Of a stretch of 64,000 nucleotides of DNA, positions 43,439-52,718 are shown piece after piece. A model generated the notes under the pieces. It ran no database searches. It worked only from the letters and a program-made list of their open reading frames with translations, and was not told the origin of the DNA. Position numbers and translations under genes: made by a program. Origin of the DNA: Bacteroidetes bacterium UBA4416 (GTDB lineage: Bacteria > Bacteroidota > Bacteroidia > B-17B0 > Aurantibacillaceae); the NCBI GenBank assembly GCA_002390745.1, contig DGQK01000067.1, positions 57,800 through 121,799 on the forward strand, read 5' to 3'. The stretch's first letter is position 1. The number at the start of each line of letters is the position of its first letter.

Positions 43439-44836
43439 ATGGAATTCAGAATAGAAACAGACACCATGGGCGAGGTAAAAGTACCGGCTCATGTTTATTG
43501 GGGAGCGCAAACCGAACGCTCAAGGAATAACTTCAAAATTGGTCCTGAGGCCAGCATGCCGAAGGAGATCATTTATGCATTCGGGTACCTGAAGAAAGCG
43601 GCGGCTCTGGCGAACTGCGAACTGGGTGTGTTGTCCAAAGAAAAATGCGATCTCATTGCCAAGGCCTGCGACGAGATCCTGGAAAAAAAGCTGGATGACC
43701 AGTTTCCCCTGGTGATTTGGCAAACAGGTTCCGGCACACAAAGCAATATGAACGCCAACGAAGTGATCGCTTACCGCGCACATGTGATCAATGGCGGAAA
43801 ACTGACCGACGAGCCAAAAGTGCTGCACCCGAATGATGACGTCAATAAGTCCCAATCATCGAACGATACTTACCCGACTGCCATGCACATTGCGGCCTAT
43901 AAGCAGGTAGTCGAAATAACCATTCCGGGAATGGAAAAGCTGCGCGACTCCCTGGATAAAAAAGCAAAAGCCTTTGATAAGATCATCAAAACCGGCCGTA
44001 CACACTTTATGGATGCTACGCCATTATCCTTAGGCCAGGAATTCAGTGGCTACGTACAGCAAATCAACATGAGCCTTCGGGCGCTGAAAAACGCCCTGGA
44101 AGCGGTGAGAGAACTGGCCCTGGGCGGAACGGCTGTAGGAACAGGACTCAATACGCCAAAAGGCTACGACGTGCTCGTGGCTAAAAAAATAGCGGAGCTT
44201 ACAGGCCTCCCTTTCATAACGGCTCCGAATAAGTTTGAAGCGCTGGCAGCACACGATGCCATGGTGGAACTGAGCGGTGCACTGAAACGCAGCGCCGTGG
44301 CCTTATTCAAAATAGCGAACGATATCCGCATGTTGTCTTCCGGTCCGCGTTGCGGCATTGGCGAGATCATCATTCCGGACAACGAGCCGGGCTCTTCCAT
44401 TATGCCGGGCAAAGTAAACCCAACACAGCCGGAAGCCTTGACGATGGTATGCGCGCAGGTGATAGGCAACGATGTTGCCACTACTGTGGGTGGAACAATG
44501 GGTCACTTTGAGCTGAACGTATTCAAGCCGCTCATCGCTTCTAACGTTCTGCAGTCTGCCCGCCTGATCGGCGATGCCTGTGTATCCTTTACAGAGAAAT
44601 GCAGCGATGGCATCGAACCGAATTTACCGGAGCTCAAAAAACACCTGGAAAACTCCCTGATGCTGGTAACGGCGCTGAACACGCATATTGGCTACGAGAA
44701 AGCCGCCAAAATTGCGAAAACGGCACACAAAGGAAACAAAACCCTGCGTGAAGCAGCCATTGAGCTGGGATATGTGACCAACGAACAGTTCGATCAGTGG
44801 GTTCGCCCGGAAGATATGATCGGAAGCCTGAAATAA
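43439..44836 (+). CDS. fumC: Fumarate hydratase, class II
   Basis: A 465-residue iron-independent fumarase of the TCA cycle. The ATG at 43439 (MEFRIETDTMGEVKVPAHVY) gives the usual 460-467 residues. Longer in-frame starts at 43310 or 43354 would add an odd, non-conserved lead, and a TAAATTCG -7-like box at 43410-43417 also favours the shorter form. Seen: WQTGSGTQSNMNANEVI, GRTHFMDATPLSLGQEF, and the signature GSSIMPGKVNPTQPE. It is followed by its own terminator. Confidence 0.97.
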   Translation: MEFRIETDTMGEVKVPAHVYWGAQTERSRNNFKIGPEASMPKEIIYAFGYLKKAAALANCELGVLSKEKCDLIAKACDEILEKKLDDQFPLVIWQTGSGTQSNMNANEVIAYRAHVINGGKLTDEPKVLHPNDDVNKSQSSNDTYPTAMHIAAYKQVVEITIPGMEKLRDSLDKKAKAFDKIIKTGRTHFMDATPLSLGQEFSGYVQQINMSLRALKNALEAVRELALGGTAVGTGLNTPKGYDVLVAKKIAELTGLPFITAPNKFEALAAHDAMVELSGALKRSAVALFKIANDIRMLSSGPRCGIGEIIIPDNEPGSSIMPGKVNPTQPEALTMVCAQVIGNDVATTVGGTMGHFELNVFKPLIASNVLQSARLIGDACVSFTEKCSDGIEPNLPELKKHLENSLMLVTALNTHIGYEKAAKIAKTAHKGNKTLREAAIELGYVTNEQFDQWVRPEDMIGSLK

Positions 44837-44852
44837 AAATCCTTTTAATTTT

Positions 44853-44888
44853 AAAAGCCCGGAATCATCTGATTTTCCGGGCTTTTTT
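44853..44888 (+). terminator. Terminator of fumC
   Basis: A 12-bp stem (AAAAGCCCGGAA, 44853-44864, with TTCCGGGCTTTT, 44875-44886) and a 10-base loop. A T run follows. Confidence 0.9.
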
Positions 44889-45134
44889 CGTATCCACCCC
44901 CCGCGAAAATCGTTCCTTCCGGGATCCGCCGCTCCAGCCATCAGTACACTAACGGTCTGGGCCCTGCCGCTTATATCCGCCAATTCTGGCCCTCTGAACA
45001 GAAAATGCCTTTACGGTTACTCCTCCCGGCGCTTTCACCTACCTACAGTTCAGGAAGCCAAAAGAATAACAGCCTTATAAACACAGACTCATGTATGCCC
45101 GGCGACAGCTGTCTGACATTTTTTCAACAGGTTT

Positions 45135-45208
45135 GGTTGTTTATACAGATTCTATACAATTTTTATCCATCTGAAAATCAAATGTAATTGTAGATACAAT
45201 AAACAACC
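45135..45208. repeat. Inverted repeat upstream of the outer-membrane protein promoter
   Basis: GGTTGTTTAT at 45135-45144 and ATAAACAACC at 45199-45208 are perfect 10-base inverted arms 54 bases apart. They lie 56 bp ahead of the -7 box and could be paired regulator sites. The function is unproven. Confidence 0.45.
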
Positions 45209-45263
45209 TGTATCCGTTTAGATACCTGATAACGCCTGTTTTTTAAGAAGCAGAATTTGGCAC

Positions 45264-45271
45264 TATGTTTG
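45264..45271 (+). promoter_or_regulatory. -7 box of the outer-membrane protein gene
   Basis: TATGTTTG matches TAnnTTTG, with a T-rich (TTTT) -33 region about 19 bases upstream. The leader is about 85 bases long. Confidence 0.6.
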
Positions 45272-45363
45272 TTTTATCGACAGAAACATTAACTTTGCCC
45301 AGCTTTTTAAACCCTTAATGGGTTGGTAAAGTGAAATTTAACCCTTAAAAAACAAAACAAAAC

Positions 45364-46347
45364 ATGAACAAAAAAGTATTATTTGCAGCCGTTGTGTTCT
45401 CTGCGGTATTGGCAAATGCACAGGACACATCCACGGATCCTACCTTAGTGAAGAACAGGAAAGGGCAGGAGGTATTGCCAAAAGCCGGTGATATTGCTTT
45501 GGGTTTTAATGCCGTTCCTGTCATCGATTTCCTCGTACAGTCGGTAAAAGTAGGAGCGCAGGGTAACTTAGGTGCTACGGCAGGTACAACCTCGCAATTT
45601 ACACAAAACGCCGGGCAGCAAATCGTAGGGAAATACTTCCTGGACGCAAAAACAGCAGTAAGGGCCCGTTTTGGCTTCAACACACTGGGAACAACTCAAA
45701 CGAACCTGGTGCAGGATTCAAAAGCGGTGTATGAGGCTTCCCTGAGCGGAACACCGGAAGATATCCGTGCAGCGAGCATCCTCAATGTAGAAGATAAAAG
45801 AAGCTTTGTGCAAAATAACCTCGTAGTGGCGGTAGGCCTCGAGAAAAGAAGGGGTTACGGAAGACTGGTTGGCGTTTATGGCGCTGAGATCGGTATTTCA
45901 AGAGCCGCTCAAAAAGACAGCAGAACTTATGGAAACGCGTTTTCCGATCAATACTCAACGGTGTTTACCAACAACTTCGGTACAGGTGCTACAACGACCC
46001 AGGCTCCTACCGGTACAGCAACCCGTACCACGGAAGAAAAAATCGATGCACAATGGGGTATCGGCGCCCGTGCGTTTGTAGGCATTGAGTACTTTGTGTT
46101 TGCAAAAATCTCTATCGCTGCAGAATACGGTTTCGGATATTCTTTCGCAAGGTCAAAAAATCTGACAAGAACACAGGAAACTTACCTGGTGGGTCAGAAC
46201 GGTCCTGTTGTCGTTGAAGAGAAAATCGACACACGCTCTCCGAACACATCCCGTGGTTTCGGTGTAGACAACGGCATCAACTCCACATTCAACAAAGCTG
46301 GTATCGGTGGAAGTACCGCTTCACTCTCTTTATTATTCCATTTCTAA
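45364..46347 (+). CDS. Outer-membrane beta-barrel protein
   Basis: A 327-residue protein with a signal peptide (about 1-19, MNKKVLFAAVVFSAVLANAQ). Alternating strands follow (GKYFLDAKTAVRARFGFNTL, FVGIEYFVFAKISIAAEYGF), and it ends with Phe (LSLLFHF), typical of outer-membrane barrels. A loop of Thr/Ala/Gly (GATTTQAPTGTATRTTEE) is predicted extracellular. No family is recognised. The strong -7 box and A-rich leader suggest high expression. The next gene, a lipoprotein, follows 36 bp later. Confidence 0.78.
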   Translation: MNKKVLFAAVVFSAVLANAQDTSTDPTLVKNRKGQEVLPKAGDIALGFNAVPVIDFLVQSVKVGAQGNLGATAGTTSQFTQNAGQQIVGKYFLDAKTAVRARFGFNTLGTTQTNLVQDSKAVYEASLSGTPEDIRAASILNVEDKRSFVQNNLVVAVGLEKRRGYGRLVGVYGAEIGISRAAQKDSRTYGNAFSDQYSTVFTNNFGTGATTTQAPTGTATRTTEEKIDAQWGIGARAFVGIEYFVFAKISIAAEYGFGYSFARSKNLTRTQETYLVGQNGPVVVEEKIDTRSPNTSRGFGVDNGINSTFNKAGIGGSTASLSLLFHF

Positions 46348-46383
46348 ACTAAAACCTAACGTATAACATTAAAATAACAACAC

Positions 46384-47274
46384 ATGAAAAATACATTTTT
46401 ATTAATCGGATTAACAGCAGTATTATTTTCCTGCAAGAAAAAAGAAGACAACAACTTTCAGGCAACGGATATGACCGGCACAACTGTGGTAGAAGGTACC
46501 GCTACAAGGCAGATTGGCGGTAACACAACACCTATTTCAGGCGCTGTGGTGACTGTAAAAATCAAAAACAGCGGCACCGGCGGATTATATCCGGGATCTT
46601 CAGCTGTTGGCTCCGAAGTATACAGCGGAAGCACAGATGCAATGGGAAGGTATGCGATCAGCGTAAAAACAAACGGTACAGGTGTTAACTCTGAGATTAC
46701 ATTCAAAGGTTTCTCTGCAAAAAACGACACGGCTTTAGCTGCTATCGTTTACGATTACCCGACTACGATGTATACTCCAACCTTATACAAAGGTGTGAAC
46801 CTGACCCAAAACCACAATTACGTGGGAACGCCATTGGTAACGCCATCTAACCAGGGTGTGGGCACTGCTACAGTAAGCGGTATGCTTTACAAACCAACCT
46901 GGGTACACGCTGCTGCTACAGGCGCTGCTACTTACAGCCTGACTTATCCGGCTGCTAACCGCATGGTATACCTGGAGTATGACAAAGATCCGATGACTTT
47001 AACGAAAAAAGTTTACTCTACAACAACAGACGCTAACGGACGCTACTCTTTCGTGGTAAATACGCCTAACATGGGTATTTCAGGCTTTGCTAACGCTGCA
47101 AAAATCTACACGACAGATTGGGCTACTACCAACGATACCGTAAAATTCACAGGTGGTGTGAATACTGGTAAACCAGGTGTATACCCAGGCGGAACCATGA
47201 ACGCAAGCGGTGTTTATTCTACCGTTATTAAGAATGCTCAGAACTTCGGTTACATGACATTCATCAACGACTAA
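46384..47274 (+). CDS. Lipoprotein with carboxypeptidase-regulatory-like repeats
   Basis: A 296-residue lipoprotein. The lipobox is LTAVLFSCKKKED, so Cys17 is the lipidated residue and the KKKE that follows looks like a Bacteroidota surface-export signal. The mature protein has at least two beta-sandwich segments of the CarboxypepD_reg type (ISGAVVTVKIKNSGTGG, MGRYAISVKTNG; later ANGRYSFVVNTP). It is probably co-expressed with the outer-membrane protein. The ligand is unknown. Confidence 0.78.
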   Translation: MKNTFLLIGLTAVLFSCKKKEDNNFQATDMTGTTVVEGTATRQIGGNTTPISGAVVTVKIKNSGTGGLYPGSSAVGSEVYSGSTDAMGRYAISVKTNGTGVNSEITFKGFSAKNDTALAAIVYDYPTTMYTPTLYKGVNLTQNHNYVGTPLVTPSNQGVGTATVSGMLYKPTWVHAAATGAATYSLTYPAANRMVYLEYDKDPMTLTKKVYSTTTDANGRYSFVVNTPNMGISGFANAAKIYTTDWATTNDTVKFTGGVNTGKPGVYPGGTMNASGVYSTVIKNAQNFGYMTFIND

Positions 47275-47298
47275 TCCTCAGAGATAGAGAATGAAGCA

Positions 47299-47337
47299 AA
47301 GCCTTCCCGCATCGCATTGTGGGAAGGCTTTTGTTTT
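47299..47337 (+). terminator. Terminator of the outer-membrane protein/lipoprotein pair
   Basis: A 10-bp stem (AAGCCTTCCC, 47299-47308, with GGGAAGGCTT, 47321-47330), followed by a T-rich run. Confidence 0.85.
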
Positions 47338-47372
47338 TGAGAAATTGTGAGGCTTCGTTTTAATTAATCCTG

Positions 47373-47380
47373 TATCTTTG
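47373..47380 (+). promoter_or_regulatory. -7 box abutting the mfd start
   Basis: TATCTTTG matches TAnnTTTG and ends nine bases before the ATG at 47390, so the transcript would be leaderless or nearly so. The -33 element is weak. Confidence 0.55.
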
Positions 47381-47389
47381 CAGCCTCTC

Positions 47390-50300
47390 ATGTGGTGGAA
47401 CGGTAAATTTTGGAGCGAGCTGCAGAAAAAGGAGGTGAACCTTAACACGAATGTGTTTTTATCGGGTTTGCGCGGATCTTCTTTTGCCTTTTTGATAAAC
47501 GACCTTTTCCAGAACACCTCTTCCAATTTTTTTATCGTCTGCAACGACAAGGAACGCGCGGCATACCTGCTCAACGACCTCCAGGCGCTGCTTCCCGAAA
47601 AACATGTGCTCTACTTCCCCGAGAGTTATAAGCTGCCTTATAAAGAGGAAAAAACCAGCAACGCTTCGGTGCAGGAGCGTGCCGAGAGCCTGAGCAACCT
47701 GGGCCGCGAGAATTATTCGGGCATTGTGGTGACCTATGCGGCTGCCCTGGCCGAGAAGGTGGCGTCCAAAACCAGCCTGACGAAGAACACGCTCATCATC
47801 AAAAAGGGCGAGAAGCTGAGCATCGATTTCATCCGCGAGTTCCTGGAAAGCTACGACTTCGAGCTTTGCGATTTTGTGGTAGAGCCCGGCCAGTACGCTA
47901 TCCGCGGGGGCATCATCGACGTGTACTCCTTTGCGCACGAGCTGCCTTACCGCATCGAGCTGTTTGGAAACGATGTGGAGGCCATCAAAACCTTCGATCC
48001 GGCGTCACAGCTATCGAACCATAGTTACGAGTTTATTACCATTATTCCCGATATCCGTTCGGGCCAGGTCGTGGAAGTGCGCCAGCCGGTGTTCGACTAC
48101 CTGAGCCCGGATACCGTGTTGTGCTTCGACGATGTACTCTACACACGTGAGCTCATTGATAAAATCTTTGAAAAGACGCAAAGGTCCTACGAGGCCCTGA
48201 CCGGCGAGGTGAGGCATATCCCTCCGGCGGAACTCTATTTGCAGGGCGATGATTTCCTGAAGATCCTGAAGCCTTTCCGCTTGCTGGAATATGGCCTCAA
48301 TGCCCATATTGCCTCGCAAACAGCAACCTTCAACCAGAGCGTGCAGCCGCAGTTCAGCAAGAACTTCGAAATGCTCATCAACGACCTGAAAGCGAATAAA
48401 GCCAAAGGATATAAGAACTATCTGACAACCGATAATACCAAACAGGCGGAAAGGCTGCACACGATCTTCAACGATATTTTATCGAAAGAGCACCGCAGTG
48501 CCGACAGCCTGATAGAGCACGTCAACATCAATATCCACGAGGGCTTCATTGACCATGACCTCAAAGTGGCCTGTTATACCGATCACCAGATCTTTGAGCG
48601 TTACCATCGCTTTCACCTGAAAGAAACACGTTATAAAACCGCGGAATCCTTGACGCTGAAAGAGATCCTGTCCCTGAACCCGGGAGACTATGTCACCCAC
48701 ATCGATCACGGGATTGGCCGTTTCGGGGGCCTGGTGAAACTGAATGTGAACGGCAAGGAGCAGGAGGCGGTGAAACTGGTATACAAGGACAATGATTTCC
48801 TGTATGTGAGTATTCACAGCCTGCACCGTATCAGCAAATATACCGGTAAAGAGGGCAATGTGCCGCGCATTGATAAGATCGGATCCACGACCTGGAACAC
48901 GCTGAAGCAAAAAACGAAGCGTAACGTGAAGGAGGTGGCTTACGACCTTATTAAGCTCTATGCCAGGCGCAAATCGCAGCCGGGCCACCGCTATCCGCAG
49001 GACAACTATCTGCAACACGAGCTGGAGGCTTCTTTTATTTACGAAGATACGCCCGACCAGATCAAGGTAACGGCCGATGTGAAACGCGATATGGAAAAGC
49101 CCTACCCGATGGACCGCCTGGTATGCGGCGATGTGGGCTTTGGTAAAACGGAGATCGCTATCCGCGCGGCCTTCAAAGCAGTATGCGACAGCAAGCAGGT
49201 GGCTGTGCTGGTGCCTACCACCATCCTGGCCTATCAGCATTATAAAACATTTAAAGAGCGCCTGAAAGACCTTCCATGCACGGTAAGCTTCGTCAACCGT
49301 TTTAAATCGGCCAAAGAAACCAAAGAGGTGATCAAAGGCATTGAGGAAGGGAAGATCGATATCCTCATCGGTACGCACAAGCTGGTGAGCAAGGACATGA
49401 AGTTTAAAAACCTCGGGCTGCTCATCATTGATGAAGAGCAGAAATTCGGGGTGGGAGTAAAGGATAAGCTCAAGACGTTTAAAACGACGGTCGACACGCT
49501 GACGCTCACGGCTACGCCGATCCCGCGGACGTTGCAGTTCAGCCTCATGGGCGCGCGCGACCTGTCGGTCATCAGCACGCCGCCGCCAAACCGTTATCCC
49601 GTGCAAACGGAGCTGATCTCTTTCAGCGAAGAAGCCATTCGTGATGCGGTGTCTTACGAGCTGAGCCGTGGCGGACAGGTGTATTTTGTGCATAACAAGG
49701 TCCAGAGCATCCAGGAAGTGGCCGGCATTCTGCAGCGCCTGGTGCCTGAGGCGCGCATTGCGGTAGGTCACGGGCAGATGGATGGCGACAAGCTCGAAGA
49801 CATCATGCTGGGCTTTATTGAAGGGGAATACGACATCCTGGTGGCAACGACCATCATCGAGTCGGGCCTCGACATCAGCAATGCGAATACCATTATCATC
49901 AACGATTCCCAGAATTTCGGGCTCAGCGACCTTCACCAGATGCGGGGCCGGGTAGGGCGGAGCAACAAGAAAGCCTTCTGTTACCTGCTTACGCCACCAT
50001 TCATTAACCTCACCACTGAAGCCAGGAAGCGCCTCAGGGCCATTGTGGAATTCAGTGACCTGGGAAGCGGTTTCCAGATCGCCATGCGCGACCTCGACAT
50101 CCGCGGTGCAGGAAACCTCCTGGGCGGCGAGCAGAGCGGCTTTATCAACGACATGGGCTTTGATACCTATATGAAGATCCTGAATGAAGCCATTGAGGAA
50201 CTGAAGCAGGAAAGCTGGTACAGGGAAACGGTGGAGGATGCATCTTCTGAAACCGACAAATCGGTGTTCTCGCGGCAGTTTGTGCGCGAAACAACCGTGG

Positions 50301-50752
50301 ATACGGACCTTCAGCTGCTCATCCCGGAAAGCTACGTGAGCAATCTCACAGAACGTTTACTCTTGTACCGGGAGCTCGACAATATCTCCAAATCCGAAGA
50401 CCTTATTTTGTTTGAAGCGAAGATGAGGGACCGTTTCGGGCCTTTGCCGGTAGAGGCGATAGAGCTCATCAATGTGGTGCGTATGCGCTGGAAGGCCATG
50501 AAGCTGGGCTTTGAGAAGATCACGCTCAAGAATAACAAAATGCTGGCGTATTTCTTAAGCAAGCAGGACAGTGATTATTATAACTCGCCGATGTTTAAGG
50601 CAGTACTGCAATATGCGCAGAAAACACCGAAGCAAACGGCGCTTAAAGAGCAGAACAGTAAGCTCTGGCTCACCATTGAGCAGGTGAAGAGCGTGGATGA
50701 AGCCATCCGGCTGCTGGATAAGATTACCGACCTGGTGCAGGTTCCTGCCTGA
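47390..50752 (+). CDS. mfd: Transcription-repair coupling factor
   Basis: A 1120-residue DNA translocase that displaces stalled RNA polymerase and recruits UvrA. The ATG at 47390 is preferred to a TTG 12 bases upstream. The UvrB-like N-terminal domains (about 1-330) are followed by the RNA polymerase interaction domain (YVTHIDHGIGRFGGLVKLN, about 435-455). The helicase motor has Walker A DVGFGKTEIAIRAAF (about 580) and the DEEQ box LLIIDEEQKFGVGVKDKL (about 685), then TATPIPRTLQFSLMGARDL. The C-terminal TRCF domain (about 980-1110) is intact. Confidence 0.96.
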   Translation: MWWNGKFWSELQKKEVNLNTNVFLSGLRGSSFAFLINDLFQNTSSNFFIVCNDKERAAYLLNDLQALLPEKHVLYFPESYKLPYKEEKTSNASVQERAESLSNLGRENYSGIVVTYAAALAEKVASKTSLTKNTLIIKKGEKLSIDFIREFLESYDFELCDFVVEPGQYAIRGGIIDVYSFAHELPYRIELFGNDVEAIKTFDPASQLSNHSYEFITIIPDIRSGQVVEVRQPVFDYLSPDTVLCFDDVLYTRELIDKIFEKTQRSYEALTGEVRHIPPAELYLQGDDFLKILKPFRLLEYGLNAHIASQTATFNQSVQPQFSKNFEMLINDLKANKAKGYKNYLTTDNTKQAERLHTIFNDILSKEHRSADSLIEHVNINIHEGFIDHDLKVACYTDHQIFERYHRFHLKETRYKTAESLTLKEILSLNPGDYVTHIDHGIGRFGGLVKLNVNGKEQEAVKLVYKDNDFLYVSIHSLHRISKYTGKEGNVPRIDKIGSTTWNTLKQKTKRNVKEVAYDLIKLYARRKSQPGHRYPQDNYLQHELEASFIYEDTPDQIKVTADVKRDMEKPYPMDRLVCGDVGFGKTEIAIRAAFKAVCDSKQVAVLVPTTILAYQHYKTFKERLKDLPCTVSFVNRFKSAKETKEVIKGIEEGKIDILIGTHKLVSKDMKFKNLGLLIIDEEQKFGVGVKDKLKTFKTTVDTLTLTATPIPRTLQFSLMGARDLSVISTPPPNRYPVQTELISFSEEAIRDAVSYELSRGGQVYFVHNKVQSIQEVAGILQRLVPEARIAVGHGQMDGDKLEDIMLGFIEGEYDILVATTIIESGLDISNANTIIINDSQNFGLSDLHQMRGRVGRSNKKAFCYLLTPPFINLTTEARKRLRAIVEFSDLGSGFQIAMRDLDIRGAGNLLGGEQSGFINDMGFDTYMKILNEAIEELKQESWYRETVEDASSETDKSVFSRQFVRETTVDTDLQLLIPESYVSNLTERLLLYRELDNISKSEDLILFEAKMRDRFGPLPVEAIELINVVRMRWKAMKLGFEKITLKNNKMLAYFLSKQDSDYYNSPMFKAVLQYAQKTPKQTALKEQNSKLWLTIEQVKSVDEAIRLLDKITDLVQVPA

Positions 50753-50769
50753 TTATAAATACAAACAAG

Positions 50770-51138
50770 ATGACAGCAGCTCAATTTTTCGCTGCCTTTG
50801 CTTCGGGGCAGAGGCACTTCACCGCCCTGGATTTCGAATATGAAGAAGGCTTTTCGTGGAAAGATTTTTCCGGGGTCATTTTCGAGCGCTGTTATCTTAA
50901 CGTTGATATGAGAAACAGCAACTTATACGAAGCTCAGTTTATTGACTGCAACATCAAGGAAATCGACCTGCGGGGCGCTAACCTTACGTGTGCCTTCATG
51001 ACACGTTGCCTGGTGGAATGCGCCATGTTCAAAGGCGCCTGTACGGCGGGTTTCCGCTTCGTTGAAAATTATTACTACGGCCTTGTGCTTAACCAGGCCG
51101 ACTTTGACGGCAAGCCGCTCCATTACGGAGAAGCATAG
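50770..51138 (+). CDS. Pentapeptide-repeat protein
   Basis: A 122-residue protein. Residues about 35-110 show a right-handed pentapeptide pattern, A(D/N)LxX-like: RNSNLYEAQFIDCNIKEI, then DLRGANLTCAFMTRCLVECA. This is shorter than the well-known DNA-gyrase-protecting members. It starts 17 bp after mfd and may share its transcript. The function is unknown. Confidence 0.8.
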   Translation: MTAAQFFAAFASGQRHFTALDFEYEEGFSWKDFSGVIFERCYLNVDMRNSNLYEAQFIDCNIKEIDLRGANLTCAFMTRCLVECAMFKGACTAGFRFVENYYYGLVLNQADFDGKPLHYGEA

Positions 51139-51162
51139 TATTCTTATAAAAGAAAGAAAATG

Positions 51163-51193
51163 AAAAAGCCCTCACAGATTGTGAGGGCTTTTT
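51163..51193. terminator. Bidirectional terminator
   Basis: A perfect 13-bp stem (51163-51175 with 51181-51193, core GCCCTCAC) and a 5-base loop, with T runs on both strands. It separates convergent genes. Confidence 0.92.
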
Positions 51194-51216
51194 CATTAGT
51201 GTTCAGAAATGACAGC

Positions 51217-52575
51217 TTATTGAGCGATCATTTTTTTAGTGGTTACGTTACCGTCTACATTTAAAGAGTAGTAGTAAACACCAGCTGAATGGTTACCTAA
51301 AGTAATGGTGTGAGTTCCTTTAGAAGCGTCAGCTTTCTCAGTAGAGATAACACGGCCCATCACGTCAGTTACAGTAAATACGGCAGAAGTAGCTTCTTTG
51401 TCGATATTGTAAGTAACAGTAGACTGACCGTTGAATGGATTAGGAACGTTTTGGCCTAAAGAGAAACCTTTGCTTTCCAGTTCTTTCATACCTACAGTAG
51501 AAGTTCCTGATACGGCGTAAACGATAATTGGAGACTGGGTTAAGTCACCGTTGATACGGTTGTTGTAAGCGGCAGAACCGGCAGCATGCCTTGCTCTTTT
51601 GTCGTAGCTCACGCCCATGTTCCAAGAAGTAGCATCTACCTGGTGATCAGCGTAATCGCTTAACTGAGTCAAAGCAGGGTTGTTTTGAGCCCAGATAGCG
51701 CCGGCAAAGCCGTTGATTACCTGAGGGCTTCCTCCTAAAGTGTAAGCAACCTGACCGCTGGTATATGCGCCGCCCGGAGCAAATGTATAGAAGCAGGAAA
51801 CAACATTGTTAGCAGGAACGCTTACCGGAGTTGTCAATGGAATTTCGATATAGCGAATGCGACCGTTTGTAGTAACGGAATCAGCAGGCTGAAGAACGTA
51901 TTTTTGCAGATACTTATTGGTTGCCGGAGCCGATGGAGAAACTTTATTTCCCGGACCAGCTACAGCACCTTGTACTTTAGGGCACAGGATGTTTTTTCTC
52001 CATCCGGAGATAGGGGCAACCCATGCAGTACCGGTTGTGATTTTGGAGAATGCAGTAGATGTTGATGTTGTATCACCCCATACGAACCATACATATAATG
52101 TATCGATAGCGGATGTTTTCTTAACATATGAGCCCAGGATGTAAACGCTGTCAATTGTATAAGCGTCGTTCGCAGAAAACAAGGGCTGGAAGGTGTTTTG
52201 CAGGTAAGTGGATTTAGGATCGAGGATGCTTCCAACGAACATGTCGCTGATAGCACGTGTACCTTGCGAAGAAGAGAACATAACAGTAGAATCCTGATGT
52301 ACACCTGTGATGAAGATGTCCTGATTAGGATTAGCTGAAGTAAGGTCCAGACCTTTTTGAATCATAACCTGTTCGATTGGATCGAGCTGATAATGAACCG
52401 GTCCGCCGGCAGTTCTTTGAAGCGGGGCCTGTGTAGATTTGTTAACGGAATAAGGAACTTTTGCTCCGGGAGCTAACGTAGCCTTGTGAAGGCCTGGTGT
52501 AGGTGCTTTGGCAGTCTGAGCAACCGCGCCAACCGCTACCGCTAAAGCCGCAATTGATAAATAAATCTTTTTCAT
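51217..52575 (-). CDS. T9SS-exported protein with type A sorting domain
   Basis: A 452-residue protein. The ATG at 52575 opens a clean signal peptide (MKKIYLSIAALAVAVGAVAQ); a longer in-frame start would bury it. The body (about 30-365) matches no family I recognise. The C-terminal sorting domain (about 385-452) reads SLGQNVPNPFNGQSTVTYNI to NVTTKKMIAQ. Codon use is strongly biased towards highly used codons and a good promoter lies upstream, which suggests high expression. Confidence 0.87.
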   Translation of the reverse strand: MKKIYLSIAALAVAVGAVAQTAKAPTPGLHKATLAPGAKVPYSVNKSTQAPLQRTAGGPVHYQLDPIEQVMIQKGLDLTSANPNQDIFITGVHQDSTVMFSSSQGTRAISDMFVGSILDPKSTYLQNTFQPLFSANDAYTIDSVYILGSYVKKTSAIDTLYVWFVWGDTTSTSTAFSKITTGTAWVAPISGWRKNILCPKVQGAVAGPGNKVSPSAPATNKYLQKYVLQPADSVTTNGRIRYIEIPLTTPVSVPANNVVSCFYTFAPGGAYTSGQVAYTLGGSPQVINGFAGAIWAQNNPALTQLSDYADHQVDATSWNMGVSYDKRARHAAGSAAYNNRINGDLTQSPIIVYAVSGTSTVGMKELESKGFSLGQNVPNPFNGQSTVTYNIDKEATSAVFTVTDVMGRVISTEKADASKGTHTITLGNHSAGVYYYSLNVDGNVTTKKMIAQ

Positions 52576-52610
52576 GTTTGAGTGTGTTAGAAAAATTAAG
52601 TGAATAATAA

Positions 52611-52641
52611 CAAAGTTAATAGTTTCATAATACAAAAGCAA
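52611..52641 (-). promoter_or_regulatory. Promoter of the T9SS-exported protein
   Basis: On the minus strand, TTG (52639-52641) and TAACTTTG (52611-52618) are 20 bases apart, close to the Bacteroidetes consensus. The -7 box is 35 bp ahead of the start codon. Confidence 0.6.
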
Positions 52642-52704
52642 TAGAGAAATAAAAAAAATCGTTAATTCCGGGAATCCTAAAAACGCTCTTTAACGAATAG
52701 TTGT

Positions 52705-52712
52705 TACTTTTG
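52705..52712 (+). promoter_or_regulatory. -7 box of the thioesterase cluster
   Basis: TACTTTTG matches TAnnTTTG and ends six bases before the ATG at 52719, implying a leaderless transcript. Confidence 0.5.
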
Positions 52713-52718
52713 AATCGA

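Larger units (their letters stand above)
44889..45363. other. Intergenic region upstream of the outer-membrane protein gene
   Basis: A stretch of 475 bases without a credible gene; a 60-codon frame here has no homology that I recognise. The left half is GC-rich and featureless. The right half is AT-rich and holds an inverted repeat (45135-45144 with 45199-45208), a TATGTTTG -7 box (45264-45271) and a small leader hairpin (AACCC/GGGTT, near 45309-45323). Confidence 0.6.

Noticed and set aside
45005..45187. A 60-codon plus-strand frame in the fumC to outer-membrane protein gap
   Set aside because: It has no promoter or family motif, and its composition looks random.
48479..49936. A 485-codon open frame on the minus strand
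   Set aside because: It lies wholly antisense to mfd, whose motifs and length are certain. The frame is a by-product of GC-biased third positions, and its protein has no domain pattern.
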